Shown here: one piece after another, positions 1-11,415 of the stretch
Layout of the letters: the number at the start of each line of letters is the position of its first letter
Position numbering within the stretch: the stretch's first letter is position 1
Assembly: GCF_024453815.1 (NCBI RefSeq)
Contig: NZ_CP072934.1
Span: 1,054,001-1,118,000 of the forward strand
Length of the DNA stretch: 64,000 bases
DNA from: Corynebacterium pseudogenitalium
Lineage (GTDB): Bacteria; Actinomycetota; Actinomycetes; Mycobacteriales; Mycobacteriaceae
Direction of reading: 5' to 3'
Made by a program: the position numbers and the translations under genes
The notes under the pieces: model-generated
What the model was told of the DNA's origin: nothing
What the model saw: only the letters and a program-made list of their open reading frames with translations
Databases searched by the model: none

Positions 1-42
1 GTCACGCATGCGGATCGGCAGGCGGGCAGTAAAGGGAGGCAT
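1..42 (-). CDS. 5' end of a gene running off the left edge, possibly a 4HBT-type thioesterase
   Basis: Only the first 14 codons are in the window (MPPFTARLPIRMRD). The ATG at 42 lies 6 bases after a TAGGTT hexamer (minus strand, 49-54), the leaderless arrangement seen all over this window, which favours it over the ATG at 48. Short sequences of the type F-x-A-R-x-P-I-R followed by a D open some hotdog-fold thioesterases, but 14 residues cannot establish this. The gene is divergent from mnmA. Confidence 0.4.
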   Translation of the reverse strand, partial: MPPFTARLPIRMRD

Positions 43-128
43 ATCCATAACCTAATCGACCTGCGCAGGGCTGTCGTCATGCCTGGGTATGATTCGGCGT
101 ACGCTTTTCTTCTCCTCCTGCTCGCGGG

Positions 129-134
129 TACACT
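129..134 (+). promoter_or_regulatory. -10 hexamer of mnmA (leaderless)
   Basis: TACACT ends 8 bases before the mnmA ATG at 143, and there is no purine-rich ribosome site between. Transcription would begin at or next to the start codon. Confidence 0.5.
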
Positions 135-142
135 TCCGCCAC

Positions 143-1234
143 ATGCGAGTTTTAGTGGCGATGAGTGGAGGCGTGGACAGCTCAGTGGCCGCTGCACGCC
201 TTGTCCAAGCTGGCCACGACGTTGTGGGCGTGCACCTGGCGCTCTCGCAGGACCCGCAGGCCACCAGAGAGTCGGCACGCGGGTGTTGCTCGCTGGAGGA
301 TTCTGCGGACGCTCGACGTGTGTGCGACAAACTCGGGATTCCATTTTATGTGTGGGACTTTTCCGATCGCTTTAAAGCCGAGGTCATTGATAATTTCGTG
401 TGGTCGTACGAGCATGGTGAGACCCCGAATCCATGCCTGCGATGCAACGAGAAAATCAAGTTTGCTGCCTTGCTTGAGCGCGCTGTCGCGCTTGGGTTCG
501 ACGCGATCGCTACCGGCCATTACGCAACTATCGACGAAGACGGGAACCTGCGGCGCTCGGTGGACCCGCTGAAAGACCAGTCTTATGTGTTGGGAGTGCT
601 GACGCGTGATGAGCTTGACAAGTGCATCTTCCCAGTCGGTGATACGGAAAAACCTCAGATTCGTGAGGAGGCGGCAGCGTTCGGGTTCGCTACCGCTCAG
701 AAGCCGGACTCCTACGATATTTGCTTTATCCCGGACGGCAACACCCAGGCATTTTTGGGTAGGTCCATCGGTATGCGCCCAGGAATCGTGCGCGATCAGG
801 ACGGCACCGAGCTCAAAGAGCACGACGGCGCGTTCCAGTACACCATCGGACAGCGCCGCGGCCTCAACCTTCGCGTGCCAGCCCAGGACGGAAAGCCGCG
901 CTACGTCACCGATGTCGACGCCACCACGGGCACGGTTACTGTCGGGCCGCGCGAAGCGCTCAAAGTCTGGCAGATCGACGCAGACCGCCTGAAAGTACTG
1001 CATCCGGCGATGCAAGGTGAGTTCGCGGCCAATGTACAGATCCGTGCGCACGGCGGGGTCGTCGCCTGCCACGCACGCGTTGAGGGCAACAGCATGCATC
1101 TCGAGTTGGAGACGCCCCTGGAGGGAGTCGCGCGAGGGCAGGCTGCCGTGCTGTACTTGCCTGACCCGGACGGGCGCGGTGACGTGGTGCTGGGGTCCGG
1201 CACGATTTGTGGGACTTCGAGCGTGCAACCATGA
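143..1234 (+). CDS. mnmA: tRNA-uridine 2-sulfurtransferase MnmA
   Basis: This 363-residue cytoplasmic enzyme activates the wobble uridine C2 of tRNA-Lys, -Glu and -Gln with ATP and installs sulfur passed from a cysteine desulfurase. The PP-loop SGGVDSS is at residues 8-14. The catalytic cysteine pair is visible in NPCLRCN and in [10 protein letters not shown], and GHYA and GQRRGL family blocks follow. An in-frame extension to 89 exists, but the ATG at 143 gives the canonical N-terminus [10 protein letters not shown] and sits 8 bases after a -10 hexamer. The stop overlaps the next start as ATGA, which indicates translational coupling to the MetE-like gene. Confidence 0.96.
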   Translation: MRVLVAMSGGVDSSVAAARLVQAGHDVVGVHLALSQDPQATRESARGCCSLEDSADARRVCDKLGIPFYVWDFSDRFKAEVIDNFVWSYEHGETPNPCLRCNEKIKFAALLERAVALGFDAIATGHYATIDEDGNLRRSVDPLKDQSYVLGVLTRDELDKCIFPVGDTEKPQIREEAAAFGFATAQKPDSYDICFIPDGNTQAFLGRSIGMRPGIVRDQDGTELKEHDGAFQYTIGQRRGLNLRVPAQDGKPRYVTDVDATTGTVTVGPREALKVWQIDADRLKVLHPAMQGEFAANVQIRAHGGVVACHARVEGNSMHLELETPLEGVARGQAAVLYLPDPDGRGDVVLGSGTICGTSSVQP

Positions 1235-2076
1235 CGGCGTTCGGCCTCGGGGAGTTGCCCGGCACAGACCTCGTCACTGCCGCGGACGTTGTGCTTTCAG
1301 AATCACCGCTGCCACACATTCCACAGCTGCCAGAGCGTGGGATCGGGAGTGACCTGATTGGGCGAACAGCCGCGTTGCTCGACATTCCCATCGACCGCGG
1401 CCCGCGCGGATGGCGCGTTGGCACCCAGCACCGGGCGGTGCGTGACCAGATGGATCGCGACCTGGATGTCCTGGAATCGCTGTGGGCCGGCAAGCTCGAT
1501 GCGATCAAAGTCCAGGTTGTCGGTCCTTGGACACTTGCAGCAGAAATTGAGATGCGCAATGGACACCGCATGATCACGGACACTGGTGCGCTGCGGGATG
1601 TGACCGAGGCGCTTGCACAGGCTATTGACGATCATCGAGAAGATGTGGGGCGTCGATTAGCTCCGACAGTGCTGCAAATCGACGAGCCAAGCCTCGACGC
1701 CGTGATGAGAGGCTCACTGCGTGGTGCGACTGATGCCGAACGCATCCCGGCATACCCAGAACCGGAGGAGCGCCTCGCAGGCTTTGGTAAGTACCTACTC
1801 CACGCGCCAATGATGATCAACGTCCCTTGGCAGACCGTAGACCTTGCGGACCTACAATCAACCGCCGAAAAAGACCGCTTTGCGCAACTGCTCGATCGCG
1901 GCAGCCGCTTCGCGCTTGCACCCATGCGGCCAAGGGATGTGTGGAACGTGCTCGACGAACTCCAAACCGACCCTGAGGCCTGCAGCTTCGACGTGTGGGC
2001 ACGACCCGCGGATACGTTGAAACAGGCCGCTGCGAACTACCGTGAAGCCGCTGAAATGGCGGAAGGGCTGCGCTAA
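1231..2076 (+). CDS. MetE/UROD-superfamily protein lacking the usual zinc cysteines
   Basis: This 281-residue protein resembles the C-terminal barrel of cobalamin-independent methionine synthase: [20 protein letters not shown] and an LLHAP segment lie where MetE-like barrels carry their substrate and zinc loops. MetE binds zinc through a His-x-Cys pair, a glutamate and a distant Cys. Here the His-x-Cys position reads HAP and the whole protein has one cysteine (EACSFDVW), so I doubt it is a methionine synthase. The start overlaps the mnmA stop (ATGA). Its stop overlaps the stop of the convergent exonuclease gene by 4 bases. The family assignment is firm; the reaction is unknown. Confidence 0.8.
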   Translation: MTAFGLGELPGTDLVTAADVVLSESPLPHIPQLPERGIGSDLIGRTAALLDIPIDRGPRGWRVGTQHRAVRDQMDRDLDVLESLWAGKLDAIKVQVVGPWTLAAEIEMRNGHRMITDTGALRDVTEALAQAIDDHREDVGRRLAPTVLQIDEPSLDAVMRGSLRGATDAERIPAYPEPEERLAGFGKYLLHAPMMINVPWQTVDLADLQSTAEKDRFAQLLDRGSRFALAPMRPRDVWNVLDELQTDPEACSFDVWARPADTLKQAAANYREAAEMAEGLR

Positions 2077-2756
2077 CTCGCATCCCCGATCATCGGCCAC
2101 GACGTCGTGAGGTTTGAGACATCACGCCCCTTCGACTCGAAGAACTCCCGCAACTCTGTTTGGAGTTTGTAGTACTCCACGGCCTGAAACTCCATCAACT
2201 CGTCCGTGCTCATCTGGGCGAGTTCAGGGTAGGTGGAGCGGACCTGCTTCCACGCAAGGCGCGCAGCGGCGGTCGCATCAGCCGTCGCATCGTGAGCGTT
2301 GTCGAGCTTCACTCCGTACAGCTCGCACAGAGCGCCGAGGTTGCGTTTCCCCTTCCTGTAGCGGTCCTTCGCCCGGTCGATGACGAGAGGGTCGAAAACC
2401 GGGCCGGTTACAGTGAAGTCTCCGGTGAGCTGTCGCAGCACAGAAAGGTCATACGGCGCGTTAAAAACGATGAGAGTGAGGCCGTCCTCCCAACCGCGCT
2501 TAATCATGTCAACTGTTTCTTGCAAGACCTCATCGTGCGGGCGGCCGTGCGCGCGGGCGTACTCCGTGGTGATGCCGTGGACCGCGGCAGCCTCTGCGGG
2601 TATCTCAACCCCTGGGTCCGCGAGCGCCTCGTGCGCGTTCGCCTGCGCACCGTCGATCGTGACAAGGGAGGACGTCACAATACGAGCAGTGCGTGGGTTC
2701 ACAGAAGTCGTCTCGAGGTCGAAGGACATCATGCGGGATGCGTCGAAGAAAGCCAT
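2073..2756 (-). CDS. DEDDh-family 3'-5' exonuclease (DnaQ/epsilon-like)
   Basis: This 227-residue protein carries the DnaQ-fold exonuclease motifs. SFDLETT near the N-terminus supplies the first acidic pair, NAPYDLSVL the central Asp, and HDATADATAAA the His and last Asp. It is a stand-alone exonuclease with no polymerase or helicase domain. The likely role is nucleic-acid trimming or DNA repair; the substrate cannot be read from sequence. I chose the ATG at 2756 over the one at 2762 because it lies 7 bases after a TAAGGT -10 hexamer (minus strand, 2764-2769). It converges on the MetE-like gene with a 4-base stop-stop overlap. Confidence 0.88.
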   Translation of the reverse strand: MAFFDASRMMSFDLETTSVNPRTARIVTSSLVTIDGAQANAHEALADPGVEIPAEAAAVHGITTEYARAHGRPHDEVLQETVDMIKRGWEDGLTLIVFNAPYDLSVLRQLTGDFTVTGPVFDPLVIDRAKDRYRKGKRNLGALCELYGVKLDNAHDATADATAAARLAWKQVRSTYPELAQMSTDELMEFQAVEYYKLQTELREFFESKGRDVSNLTTSWPMIGDAS

Positions 2757-2763
2757 GCACATT

Positions 2764-2769
2764 ACCTTA
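2764..2769 (-). promoter_or_regulatory. -10 hexamer of the exonuclease gene (leaderless)
   Basis: TAAGGT on the minus strand ends 7 bases before the ATG at 2756. The ligA -10 lies only 23 bases away on the other strand, so the two promoters are back to back. Confidence 0.45.
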
Positions 2770-2773
2770 CTAA

Positions 2774-5517
<2,744 letters not shown>

Positions 5518-5561
5518 AGGCTCTTTTATAGCACTGCATACGGACAGCATGCTGCCAATTA

Positions 5562-5577
5562 CATGAATATATGCATG
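5562..5577. promoter_or_regulatory. AT-rich imperfect palindrome between the ACT gene and gatC
   Basis: CATGAATATATGCATG matches its own reverse complement at 14 of 16 positions and is flanked by TTACA (5559-5563) and TGTAA (5582-5586). It lies in the 189-base divergent gap between the ACT gene and gatC, so it could be an operator. No known regulator motif is recognised. Confidence 0.3.
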
Positions 5578-5655
5578 CAATTGTAAAAATGAGGCGAAAA
5601 GGGATGGGGCGATGGTGTGGTGTTGCCTAGTGCGATGCGGGTTCTGGGGATAACG

Positions 5656-5661
5656 TAGAAT
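5656..5661 (+). promoter_or_regulatory. candidate -10 element upstream of gatC
   Basis: TAGAAT lies 51 bases before the TTG chosen as gatC start. No good -35 hexamer sits at 17-18 bases. A TACGGT at 5684-5689 is a competing element for a shorter leader. Confidence 0.3.
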
Positions 5662-5706
5662 GAACACGTTTTAGTGGCTAACCTACGGTAAAGATTGGAC
5701 TTCACA

Positions 5707-6006
5707 TTGGCTGAGATTTCACGCGATGAGGTCTCCCGCATCGCACGCCTCGCGCGAATTGCGTTGCAGGAGGATGAGCTTGACCAGATCGCCCAGCAGC
5801 TCGACACCATTGTTGACGCTGTTTCGAAGGTGCAACAGGTCGACACTGATGGGGTGGAGCCGATGAGCCACCCCCACTCGATTGACGCTGGCATGAGGCC
5901 GGACGTCGAGAAGAAGACGTTGACGCAGGCGCAGGCCCTTGACCAGGCCCCTGAAGTTGATGAAGAGCGCTTCGTAGTTCCACAGATCCTTGGAGAAAGT
6001 GAGTAG
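5707..6006 (+). CDS. gatC: Asp/Glu-tRNA amidotransferase subunit C
   Basis: GatC (99 residues) is the small helical subunit that wraps and stabilises GatA in the GatCAB complex, which converts Glu-tRNA-Gln to Gln-tRNA-Gln. The [18 protein letters not shown] start and the [21 protein letters not shown] region are diagnostic. The TTG at 5707 gives the usual N-terminus. A TTG at 5695 would add four residues, and neither has a strong ribosome site. gatA follows after two bases. gatB is 3.8 kb downstream, separated by pfkA and a transporter. Confidence 0.93.
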   Translation: MAEISRDEVSRIARLARIALQEDELDQIAQQLDTIVDAVSKVQQVDTDGVEPMSHPHSIDAGMRPDVEKKTLTQAQALDQAPEVDEERFVVPQILGESE

Positions 6007-6008
6007 GC

Positions 6009-7490
6009 ATGACTGAGTACACGCTTCCATCTGAAGGCATTGTGTCGCTTCCAGCTCACGTGCTTGCACAGAAAATCCAATCCGGCGAGCTGACGTCGCG
6101 CGAGGTTACCCAGGCATTCCTGGACCGCATTGCGGAGACTGATAACGAGCTCGGGGCATTCCTACATGTCGGCGCCGAGGAGGCTCTCGCTGCGGCAGAC
6201 GAGGTGGATGCCCAGGTCGCTGCTGGTAAGCCACCGGCTTCAAAGCTGGCTGGTGTACCTCTGGCACTGAAGGATTTGCTGGTGACGACGGATGCTCCGA
6301 CCACCGCTGCATCGAAGATGCTTGAGGGATACCGCAGCCCGTACGACGCTACGGTAGTCCGCAAGTTGCGCGAGGCCGGTATCCCAATTCTGGGCAAGAC
6401 GAACCTCGACGAGTTTGCGATGGGTTCCTCCACTGAGAACTCCGCCTATCAGGTCACCCGTAACCCGCATGACCTCGAGCGTGTTCCGGGTGGATCTGGC
6501 GGTGGTACCGCTGCTGCACTTGCCTCTGGCCAGGCACCAATTGGTATTGGCACTGATACCGGTGGCTCTATTCGTCAGCCGGCATCGCTGACAGGCACCG
6601 TCGGTGTGAAGCCGACGTACGGCGGTGTTTCCCGCTACGGTGTGATCGCTTGTGCGTCGTCGCTGGATCAGGTTGGACCGTGTGCGAACAACGTCCTCGA
6701 CACGGCGTTGCTGCACGAGATTATTGGCGGCCACGACGAGTTCGACGCCACAAGCGTTGACACTCCGGTACAGGAGCTCGCAGCTGCCGCTGAACAGGGC
6801 GCTTCGGGCGATCTGTCTGGCGTGAAGATCGGACGCGTGAAGCAGTTCTCGCGCCCAGGTACCCAGCCAGGCGTCACTGAGCGTATCGACGCCGCCTTTG
6901 CACAGTTCGAACGTCAGGGCGCAGAGATCGTCGAAGTGGACTGCCCGAGCTTCGACGACGTCATGGGCGCGTACTACATCATCCAGATGTCCGAGGTTTC
7001 GTCGAACCTCGCGCGCTTTGACGGTATGCGCTATGGCCTGCGCACGGGTGACGACGGCAAGCACTCTGCGGAAGATGTGATGGCGTCGTCCCGTGGTGAC
7101 GGCTTCGGCCCGGAGGTGAAGCGTCGCATCATCCTCGGCACGTATGCGTTGTCTGTTGGTTATTACGACGCCTACTACCTGCAGGCGCAGCGTGTGCGTA
7201 CCCTCATCGCGCAGGATTTCCGTCGGGCGTTTGAGAAGGTGGATGTCATCGCTGGCCCGGCCGTTCCTCAGACTGCGTTCAAGATCGGGGAGAAAGTCGA
7301 CGATCCGTTGGCAATGTACAACTTTGACCTCTTCACCTTGCCGTTGAACCTGGCAGGCCTCCCGGGCATGAGCGTCCCGGCGGGGACGGCAAGCGATACT
7401 GGTCTTCCCGTTGGCTTGCAGATTATTGCTCCTGCTTTTGAAGACGAGCGCCTGTACCGTGTTGGTGCGGCGTTTGAGGCTGGACGCTAG
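6009..7490 (+). CDS. gatA: Asp/Glu-tRNA amidotransferase subunit A
   Basis: GatA (493 residues) hydrolyses glutamine and channels ammonia to GatB. It has the amidase signature [15 protein letters not shown], the nucleophile segment [16 protein letters not shown], and the upstream catalytic lysine in LALKDLL (Lys88), together the Ser-cisSer-Lys triad. The length is normal. GGAGAAAG stands about 9 bases before the ATG at 6009, so this internal operon gene uses a classical ribosome site, unlike its neighbours' first genes. A strong hairpin terminator follows at 7514. Confidence 0.97.
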   Translation: MTEYTLPSEGIVSLPAHVLAQKIQSGELTSREVTQAFLDRIAETDNELGAFLHVGAEEALAAADEVDAQVAAGKPPASKLAGVPLALKDLLVTTDAPTTAASKMLEGYRSPYDATVVRKLREAGIPILGKTNLDEFAMGSSTENSAYQVTRNPHDLERVPGGSGGGTAAALASGQAPIGIGTDTGGSIRQPASLTGTVGVKPTYGGVSRYGVIACASSLDQVGPCANNVLDTALLHEIIGGHDEFDATSVDTPVQELAAAAEQGASGDLSGVKIGRVKQFSRPGTQPGVTERIDAAFAQFERQGAEIVEVDCPSFDDVMGAYYIIQMSEVSSNLARFDGMRYGLRTGDDGKHSAEDVMASSRGDGFGPEVKRRIILGTYALSVGYYDAYYLQAQRVRTLIAQDFRRAFEKVDVIAGPAVPQTAFKIGEKVDDPLAMYNFDLFTLPLNLAGLPGMSVPAGTASDTGLPVGLQIIAPAFEDERLYRVGAAFEAGR

Positions 7491-7513
7491 CTTTCTTATC
7501 TGGCATATCCACC

Positions 7514-7548
7514 ACGACCCCGCAGGTTACTGCCGCGGGGTCGTTTTC
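7514..7548 (+). terminator. Rho-independent terminator after gatA
   Basis: ACGACCCCGC and GCGGGGTCGT form a 10-bp stem around an 11-base loop, followed by TTTTC. It closes the gatCA transcript and separates it from pfkA. Confidence 0.8.
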
Positions 7549-7676
7549 ATTTTGATAACACCTTAATCGTCTATGTTGTGGATTTGTGTGTGAATGGGAG
7601 CATCAATTTGACGCCTGTGACCAGCGGAAATCAGATTTTTGGGCATGCGGAATAAGCCCTTTTGCCTTGAAAGCGC

Positions 7677-7682
7677 TAGGGT
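7677..7682 (+). promoter_or_regulatory. -10 hexamer of pfkA (leaderless)
   Basis: TAGGGT ends 7 bases before the ATG at 7690; the intervening TGTGTGT contains no ribosome site. Confidence 0.45.
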
Positions 7683-7689
7683 TGTGTGT

Positions 7690-8721
7690 ATGCGACTTGC
7701 CACTCTTACCTCCGGCGGCGACTGCCCAGGGCTGAACGCCGTCATTCGCGGAATCGTCCGAACTGCCAGCGCGGAATATGGCTCGACAGTTGTCGGGTAC
7801 CTCGATGGCTGGGTCGGGCTGATGGAAGACCGCAGGATTGACCTGTACGACGATGCGTTTATCGATTCGATTTTGCTGCGCGGCGGCACCATCCTGGGGA
7901 CCGGCCGTTTGCACCCCGACAAGTTCAAAGCCGGTATCGACACTATTAAGGCGAATATGGATGACGCCGGTATCGACGCCCTGATCGCCATTGGCGGCGA
8001 AGGTACCCTCAAGGGTGCCAAGTGGTTGTCCGATAATGGCATTCCAGTTGTCGGCGTTCCAAAGACCATTGACAACGACGTCGCCGCGACTGACTACACG
8101 TTCGGCTTTGACACCGCAGTATCGGTTGCTACCGACGCGATTGACCGCCTGCATACGACTGCAGAATCACACAACCGCATCCTGATTGTCGAAGTGATGG
8201 GCCGCCACGTCGGCTGGATCGCACTCCATGCCGGTATGGCAGGTGGTGCACACTACACGGTCATCCCTGAGGACCCATTCGACATTGCAGATATTTGCAA
8301 GGCAATGGAGCGCCGCTTCCAGATGGGAGAGAAGTACGGCATCATCGTTGTCGCCGAAGGCGCTATCCCGAAAGAGGGCACGATGGATGCAGGCCTCGGT
8401 GAGGAAGACGAGTTCGGTCACAAGACCTTCAACGGGATGGGGCAGATCATCGCTGACGAGATTAAGCGCCGCCTCGGTTACGATGTCCGAACTACGGTGC
8501 TGGGGCACATCCAGCGCGGTGGTACGCCAACGGCGTATGACCGAGTGCTTGCCACTCGTTACGGCGTGCACGCAGCCCGTGCCGCACACGAAGGCAACTT
8601 TGATACCTGTGTAGCCCTGCACGGTGAGGATATCGATCTCGTGCCGCTCGAGTCCGCAGTGGCACACCTGAAGACGGTTCCGGAACACCGGTACAAGACT
8701 GCACGAAGCATGTTTGGATAA
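7690..8721 (+). CDS. pfkA: 6-phosphofructokinase
   Basis: This 343-residue glycolytic enzyme phosphorylates fructose-6-phosphate. [14 protein letters not shown] is the nucleotide-binding N-terminus, and PKTIDNDV and [14 protein letters not shown] are substrate-binding blocks. The discriminating positions read GGEGT (Gly, as in ATP enzymes) and PKTIDND (Lys, as in many actinobacterial group III enzymes). This combination is known from ATP-dependent actinobacterial PfkA, so I call it ATP-dependent with moderate certainty. The ATG at 7690 is preferred over the upstream ATG at 7639 because it gives the canonical start and follows a -10 element. A terminator follows. Confidence 0.94.
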   Translation: MRLATLTSGGDCPGLNAVIRGIVRTASAEYGSTVVGYLDGWVGLMEDRRIDLYDDAFIDSILLRGGTILGTGRLHPDKFKAGIDTIKANMDDAGIDALIAIGGEGTLKGAKWLSDNGIPVVGVPKTIDNDVAATDYTFGFDTAVSVATDAIDRLHTTAESHNRILIVEVMGRHVGWIALHAGMAGGAHYTVIPEDPFDIADICKAMERRFQMGEKYGIIVVAEGAIPKEGTMDAGLGEEDEFGHKTFNGMGQIIADEIKRRLGYDVRTTVLGHIQRGGTPTAYDRVLATRYGVHAARAAHEGNFDTCVALHGEDIDLVPLESAVAHLKTVPEHRYKTARSMFG

Positions 8722-8734
8722 GAAATTTTTGGGT

Positions 8735-8791
8735 GGAGCGCCCGCGCCAGTGCAAAAGATTTTTGCGGAAACTGGCGCGGGCGCTCCTTTT
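8735..8791 (+). terminator. Terminator after pfkA
   Basis: A 17-bp perfect stem (8735-8751 with 8771-8787) encloses a 19-base loop and is followed by TTTT. The stem is long and GC-rich. Confidence 0.8.
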
Positions 8792-8798
8792 GTGTGTC

Positions 8799-8804
8799 TA
8801 TAGT
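8799..8804 (+). promoter_or_regulatory. -10 hexamer of the symporter gene (leaderless)
   Basis: TATAGT ends 7 bases before the ATG at 8812 and overlaps the region just after the pfkA terminator. Confidence 0.55.
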
Positions 8805-8811
8805 GTGACCT

Positions 8812-9816
8812 ATGACTGTTTCGGTAGATGAGAAAAGAGAACCATCTAGCGGGAATGCCCAGGACCGCGCTGCATACCTCGCAACGCTGGGCTTCCCAGT
8901 GCTAGTACTGATTGGCTTCGCGCTTGGTGCAGCAGCACCTGGCGCGGTCGCCCCAATTTCTGGTTGGACTACGTGGCTCCTGGGCATTGTGATGTTCGGC
9001 ATGGGGCTTACCTTGCGTCCAGTTGATTTTCGTCTCGTTTTTTCGCGTCCGCTCCCGGTACTCATCGGTGTGGTTGCGCAGTTCGTCATCATGCCTGCTA
9101 TTGCAGTAGCTATCACTGTGGTGCTCGGTCTGCCGTCTGAAATCGCGGCAGGTGTGATCTTGGTTGGATGCGCACCAGGTGGTACGTCATCCAACGTCGT
9201 TAGCTACCTTTCCCGTGGTGACGTAGCTTTGTCGGTCACTATGACGTCGATATCGACGCTGCTTGCACCAATCATGACGCCGCTGTTGACTCTGTGGCTG
9301 GCAGGCCAGCACATGCCAGTGAGTGCAGCAGCAATGGCGCTGTCGATCGTCAAGATGGTCATCGTTCCAATCGTGCTCGGTCTCGTCGTGCGCCTCGTGC
9401 TGCCTCAGCTTGTTGACGCCATCTTGCCTGCGCTGCCGTGGGTCTCTGTGATTGCGATCTCGATGATCGTGGCGATTGTCGTGCAGGGCTCCCGTGAGAA
9501 ACTTGCAGAGGCTGGTCTCTTGGTGCTGCTGTGTGTAGCAATCCACAACATCCTGGGGTACCTGCTGGGCTACCTGACTGGAAAGGTCACGCGTCAGCCG
9601 GAAACCGCTTCTCGAACAATGGCTGTCGAGGTTGGGATGCAGAACTCCGGCCTAGCCGCCACGCTTGCCGCACAGTACATGAACCCAGTCGCGGCACTTC
9701 CAGCGGCAGTGTTTTCTGTGTGGCACAACCTTTCCGGTGCGGTATTTGCGTTCATCTGTCGCTCCGTAGACCAGCGGAAACGTGCTATGGGCGCGCCAAG
9801 CGACACGGAGAACTAG
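8812..9816 (+). CDS. bile acid:sodium symporter (BASS) family transporter
   Basis: This 334-residue integral membrane protein has about ten hydrophobic segments and the BASS family signatures CAPGGTSSNVVSYLSRGDVALSV and EVGMQNSGLAATLA. Family members carry organic anions with sodium: bile acids, pyruvate, pantothenate and others. Corynebacteria do not make bile acids, so the real substrate is unknown. A -10 hexamer 7 bases before the ATG points to its own leaderless transcript. It ends 22 bases before gatB. Confidence 0.88.
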   Translation: MTVSVDEKREPSSGNAQDRAAYLATLGFPVLVLIGFALGAAAPGAVAPISGWTTWLLGIVMFGMGLTLRPVDFRLVFSRPLPVLIGVVAQFVIMPAIAVAITVVLGLPSEIAAGVILVGCAPGGTSSNVVSYLSRGDVALSVTMTSISTLLAPIMTPLLTLWLAGQHMPVSAAAMALSIVKMVIVPIVLGLVVRLVLPQLVDAILPALPWVSVIAISMIVAIVVQGSREKLAEAGLLVLLCVAIHNILGYLLGYLTGKVTRQPETASRTMAVEVGMQNSGLAATLAAQYMNPVAALPAAVFSVWHNLSGAVFAFICRSVDQRKRAMGAPSDTEN

Positions 9817-9824
9817 GAGAGCAC

Positions 9825-9830
9825 TACACT
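9825..9830 (+). promoter_or_regulatory. -10 hexamer of gatB (leaderless)
   Basis: TACACT ends 8 bases before the ATG at 9839, so gatB has its own promoter even though it stands 22 bases after the transporter gene. Confidence 0.5.
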
Positions 9831-9838
9831 AGAGCACT

Positions 9839-11338
9839 ATGACTGCGTACGACCTGATGGATTACGACGAAGTACTGGAAAAATTCGACCCGGTTATGGG
9901 GTTGGAGGTACACGTTGAGTTAGCAACCGAGACCAAGATGTTCTCGACATCTTCAGCCCACTTCGGTGCGGCGCCAAACACCAACGTCGACCCTGTGTCG
10001 CTTGGGTTGCCTGGCGCATTGCCCGTCGTTAATGCAAAGGGCGTTGAGTGGGCAATCAAGATCGGCCTTGCGCTGAACTGCAAGATTGCGGAAAGCTCGC
10101 GCTTCGCGCGTAAGAACTACTTTTACCCGGATCAGCCGAAGAACTACCAGATTTCGCAGTACGACGAGCCGATCGCGTACGACGGCTACCTGGACGTCCT
10201 GCTCGATGACGGTACTGAGTACCGCGTTGAAATCGAGCGCGCGCATATGGAAGAAGACACCGGTAAGCTGACGCACCTCGGGTCTGCCTCGGGGCGCATC
10301 ACGGGTGCGACGGCCTCGTTGGTTGACTGTAACCGCGCTGGTGTTCCGCTCATTGAGATCGTGACGAAGCCGATTATCGGTGCAGGGGAGCGTGCTCCCG
10401 AGGTCGCTCGTGCGTACGTTGGCGCGCTCCGCGAGCTTGTGAAGGCTCTCGGTGTCTCTGATGCACGCATGGACCAGGGGTCGATGCGCTGTGACGCGAA
10501 CGTTTCGCTGCGCCCGATCGGTCAGGAGAAGTTCGGTACCCGTACGGAGACGAAGAACATCAACTCCTTGAAGTCGGTTGAGCAGGCCGTCCGCTTCGAG
10601 ATGATGCGTCAGGCACAGGCGCTCGTCAACGGCGAAGAGATTGTGCAGGAGACCCGCCACTACCAGGAGAAGGATGGCTCGACGTCGAAGGGGCGTCCAA
10701 AAGAAGAGGCCTCTGAGTACCGCTACTTCAACGACCCAGACCTGCCCCCAGTAATTGCGAAGCCTGAGTGGGTGGAGGAGATCCGCAAGACGCTTCCGGA
10801 GCTTCCGTGGGTGCGCCGGGCTCGAATCCAGGAAGAGTGGCAGTTGCCTGAGAAGGAGTTCCGCGATTTGGTGAACGCTGGCGCGTTGGATCTGGTTGTG
10901 GATACAGTCGAGGAAGGTACGACTCCTGACGAGGCGCGTGCTTGGTGGGTGTCGTACATTCAGAGCAAGGCAAACGAGCTCGGCAAGGACCTTGACGCAG
11001 TTGGAGTGACGCCAAAGGACGTTGCTCGTGTGGTCGAGTTGGTGAAAGAAGGCAAGCTGACGACCAAGCTGGGTCGCCAGGCTATCGACGGCGTGATTGC
11101 TGGCGAGGGCCATGTTGATGAGGTTGTCGCTGCTCGTGGCCTCGAGGTGGTGCGTGATGATGGCGCTATCGAAAAGGCTGTCGACGACGCGTTGGCTGCC
11201 AACCCGGACATCGTTGAGAAGTACCGAGCCGGCAACAAGAAGGTAACCGGCGCGATTGTCGGTGCCGTGATGAAGGCAACGCAGGGCAAGGCTGATCCTG
11301 GTCAGGTGAACAAGCTGATCGCGAAGAAGCTGTCCTAA
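9839..11338 (+). CDS. gatB: Asp/Glu-tRNA amidotransferase subunit B
   Basis: GatB (499 residues) is the kinase and tRNA-binding subunit of GatCAB. It activates Glu-tRNA-Gln (and Asp-tRNA-Asn where relevant) with ATP before amide transfer. [16 protein letters not shown], the [19 protein letters not shown] block and the C-terminal YqeY/tail domain are all present. The length is normal. The gene is detached from gatCA by about 2.3 kb. With gltX and tRNA-Gln in this window it completes the indirect Gln-tRNA pathway. Confidence 0.97.
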   Translation: MTAYDLMDYDEVLEKFDPVMGLEVHVELATETKMFSTSSAHFGAAPNTNVDPVSLGLPGALPVVNAKGVEWAIKIGLALNCKIAESSRFARKNYFYPDQPKNYQISQYDEPIAYDGYLDVLLDDGTEYRVEIERAHMEEDTGKLTHLGSASGRITGATASLVDCNRAGVPLIEIVTKPIIGAGERAPEVARAYVGALRELVKALGVSDARMDQGSMRCDANVSLRPIGQEKFGTRTETKNINSLKSVEQAVRFEMMRQAQALVNGEEIVQETRHYQEKDGSTSKGRPKEEASEYRYFNDPDLPPVIAKPEWVEEIRKTLPELPWVRRARIQEEWQLPEKEFRDLVNAGALDLVVDTVEEGTTPDEARAWWVSYIQSKANELGKDLDAVGVTPKDVARVVELVKEGKLTTKLGRQAIDGVIAGEGHVDEVVAARGLEVVRDDGAIEKAVDDALAANPDIVEKYRAGNKKVTGAIVGAVMKATQGKADPGQVNKLIAKKLS

Positions 11339-11353
11339 GCTACATCGCATAAA

Positions 11354-11391
11354 GGAGCCCCCGCGCCGATTCGAACCGGTGCGGGGGCTCC
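11354..11391. terminator. Bidirectional terminator between gatB and the YkvI-like gene
   Basis: GGAGCCCCCGC pairs with GCGGGGGCTCC (11381-11391). The minus-strand reading is followed by TTTAT, and the plus-strand reading lacks a T run. It therefore serves the minus-strand gene best and may stop both. Confidence 0.65.
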
Positions 11392-11415
11392 TCCATGTAC
11401 TGCAACGAAACGGAT

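Noticed and set aside
9953..11350. 465-codon open frame antisense to gatB, and similar frames antisense to mnmA (182-1228) and ilvC (20871-22115)
   Set aside because: Long antisense frames are normal in high-GC genes; these overlap unmistakable enzymes and show no family motifs or start signals.
11360..11385. tRNA-like T-arm sequence (GGTTCGAATC on the minus strand)
   Set aside because: It lies in the loop and upper stem of the terminator hairpin; no D arm, anticodon arm or 7-base acceptor of tRNA length can be folded around it.
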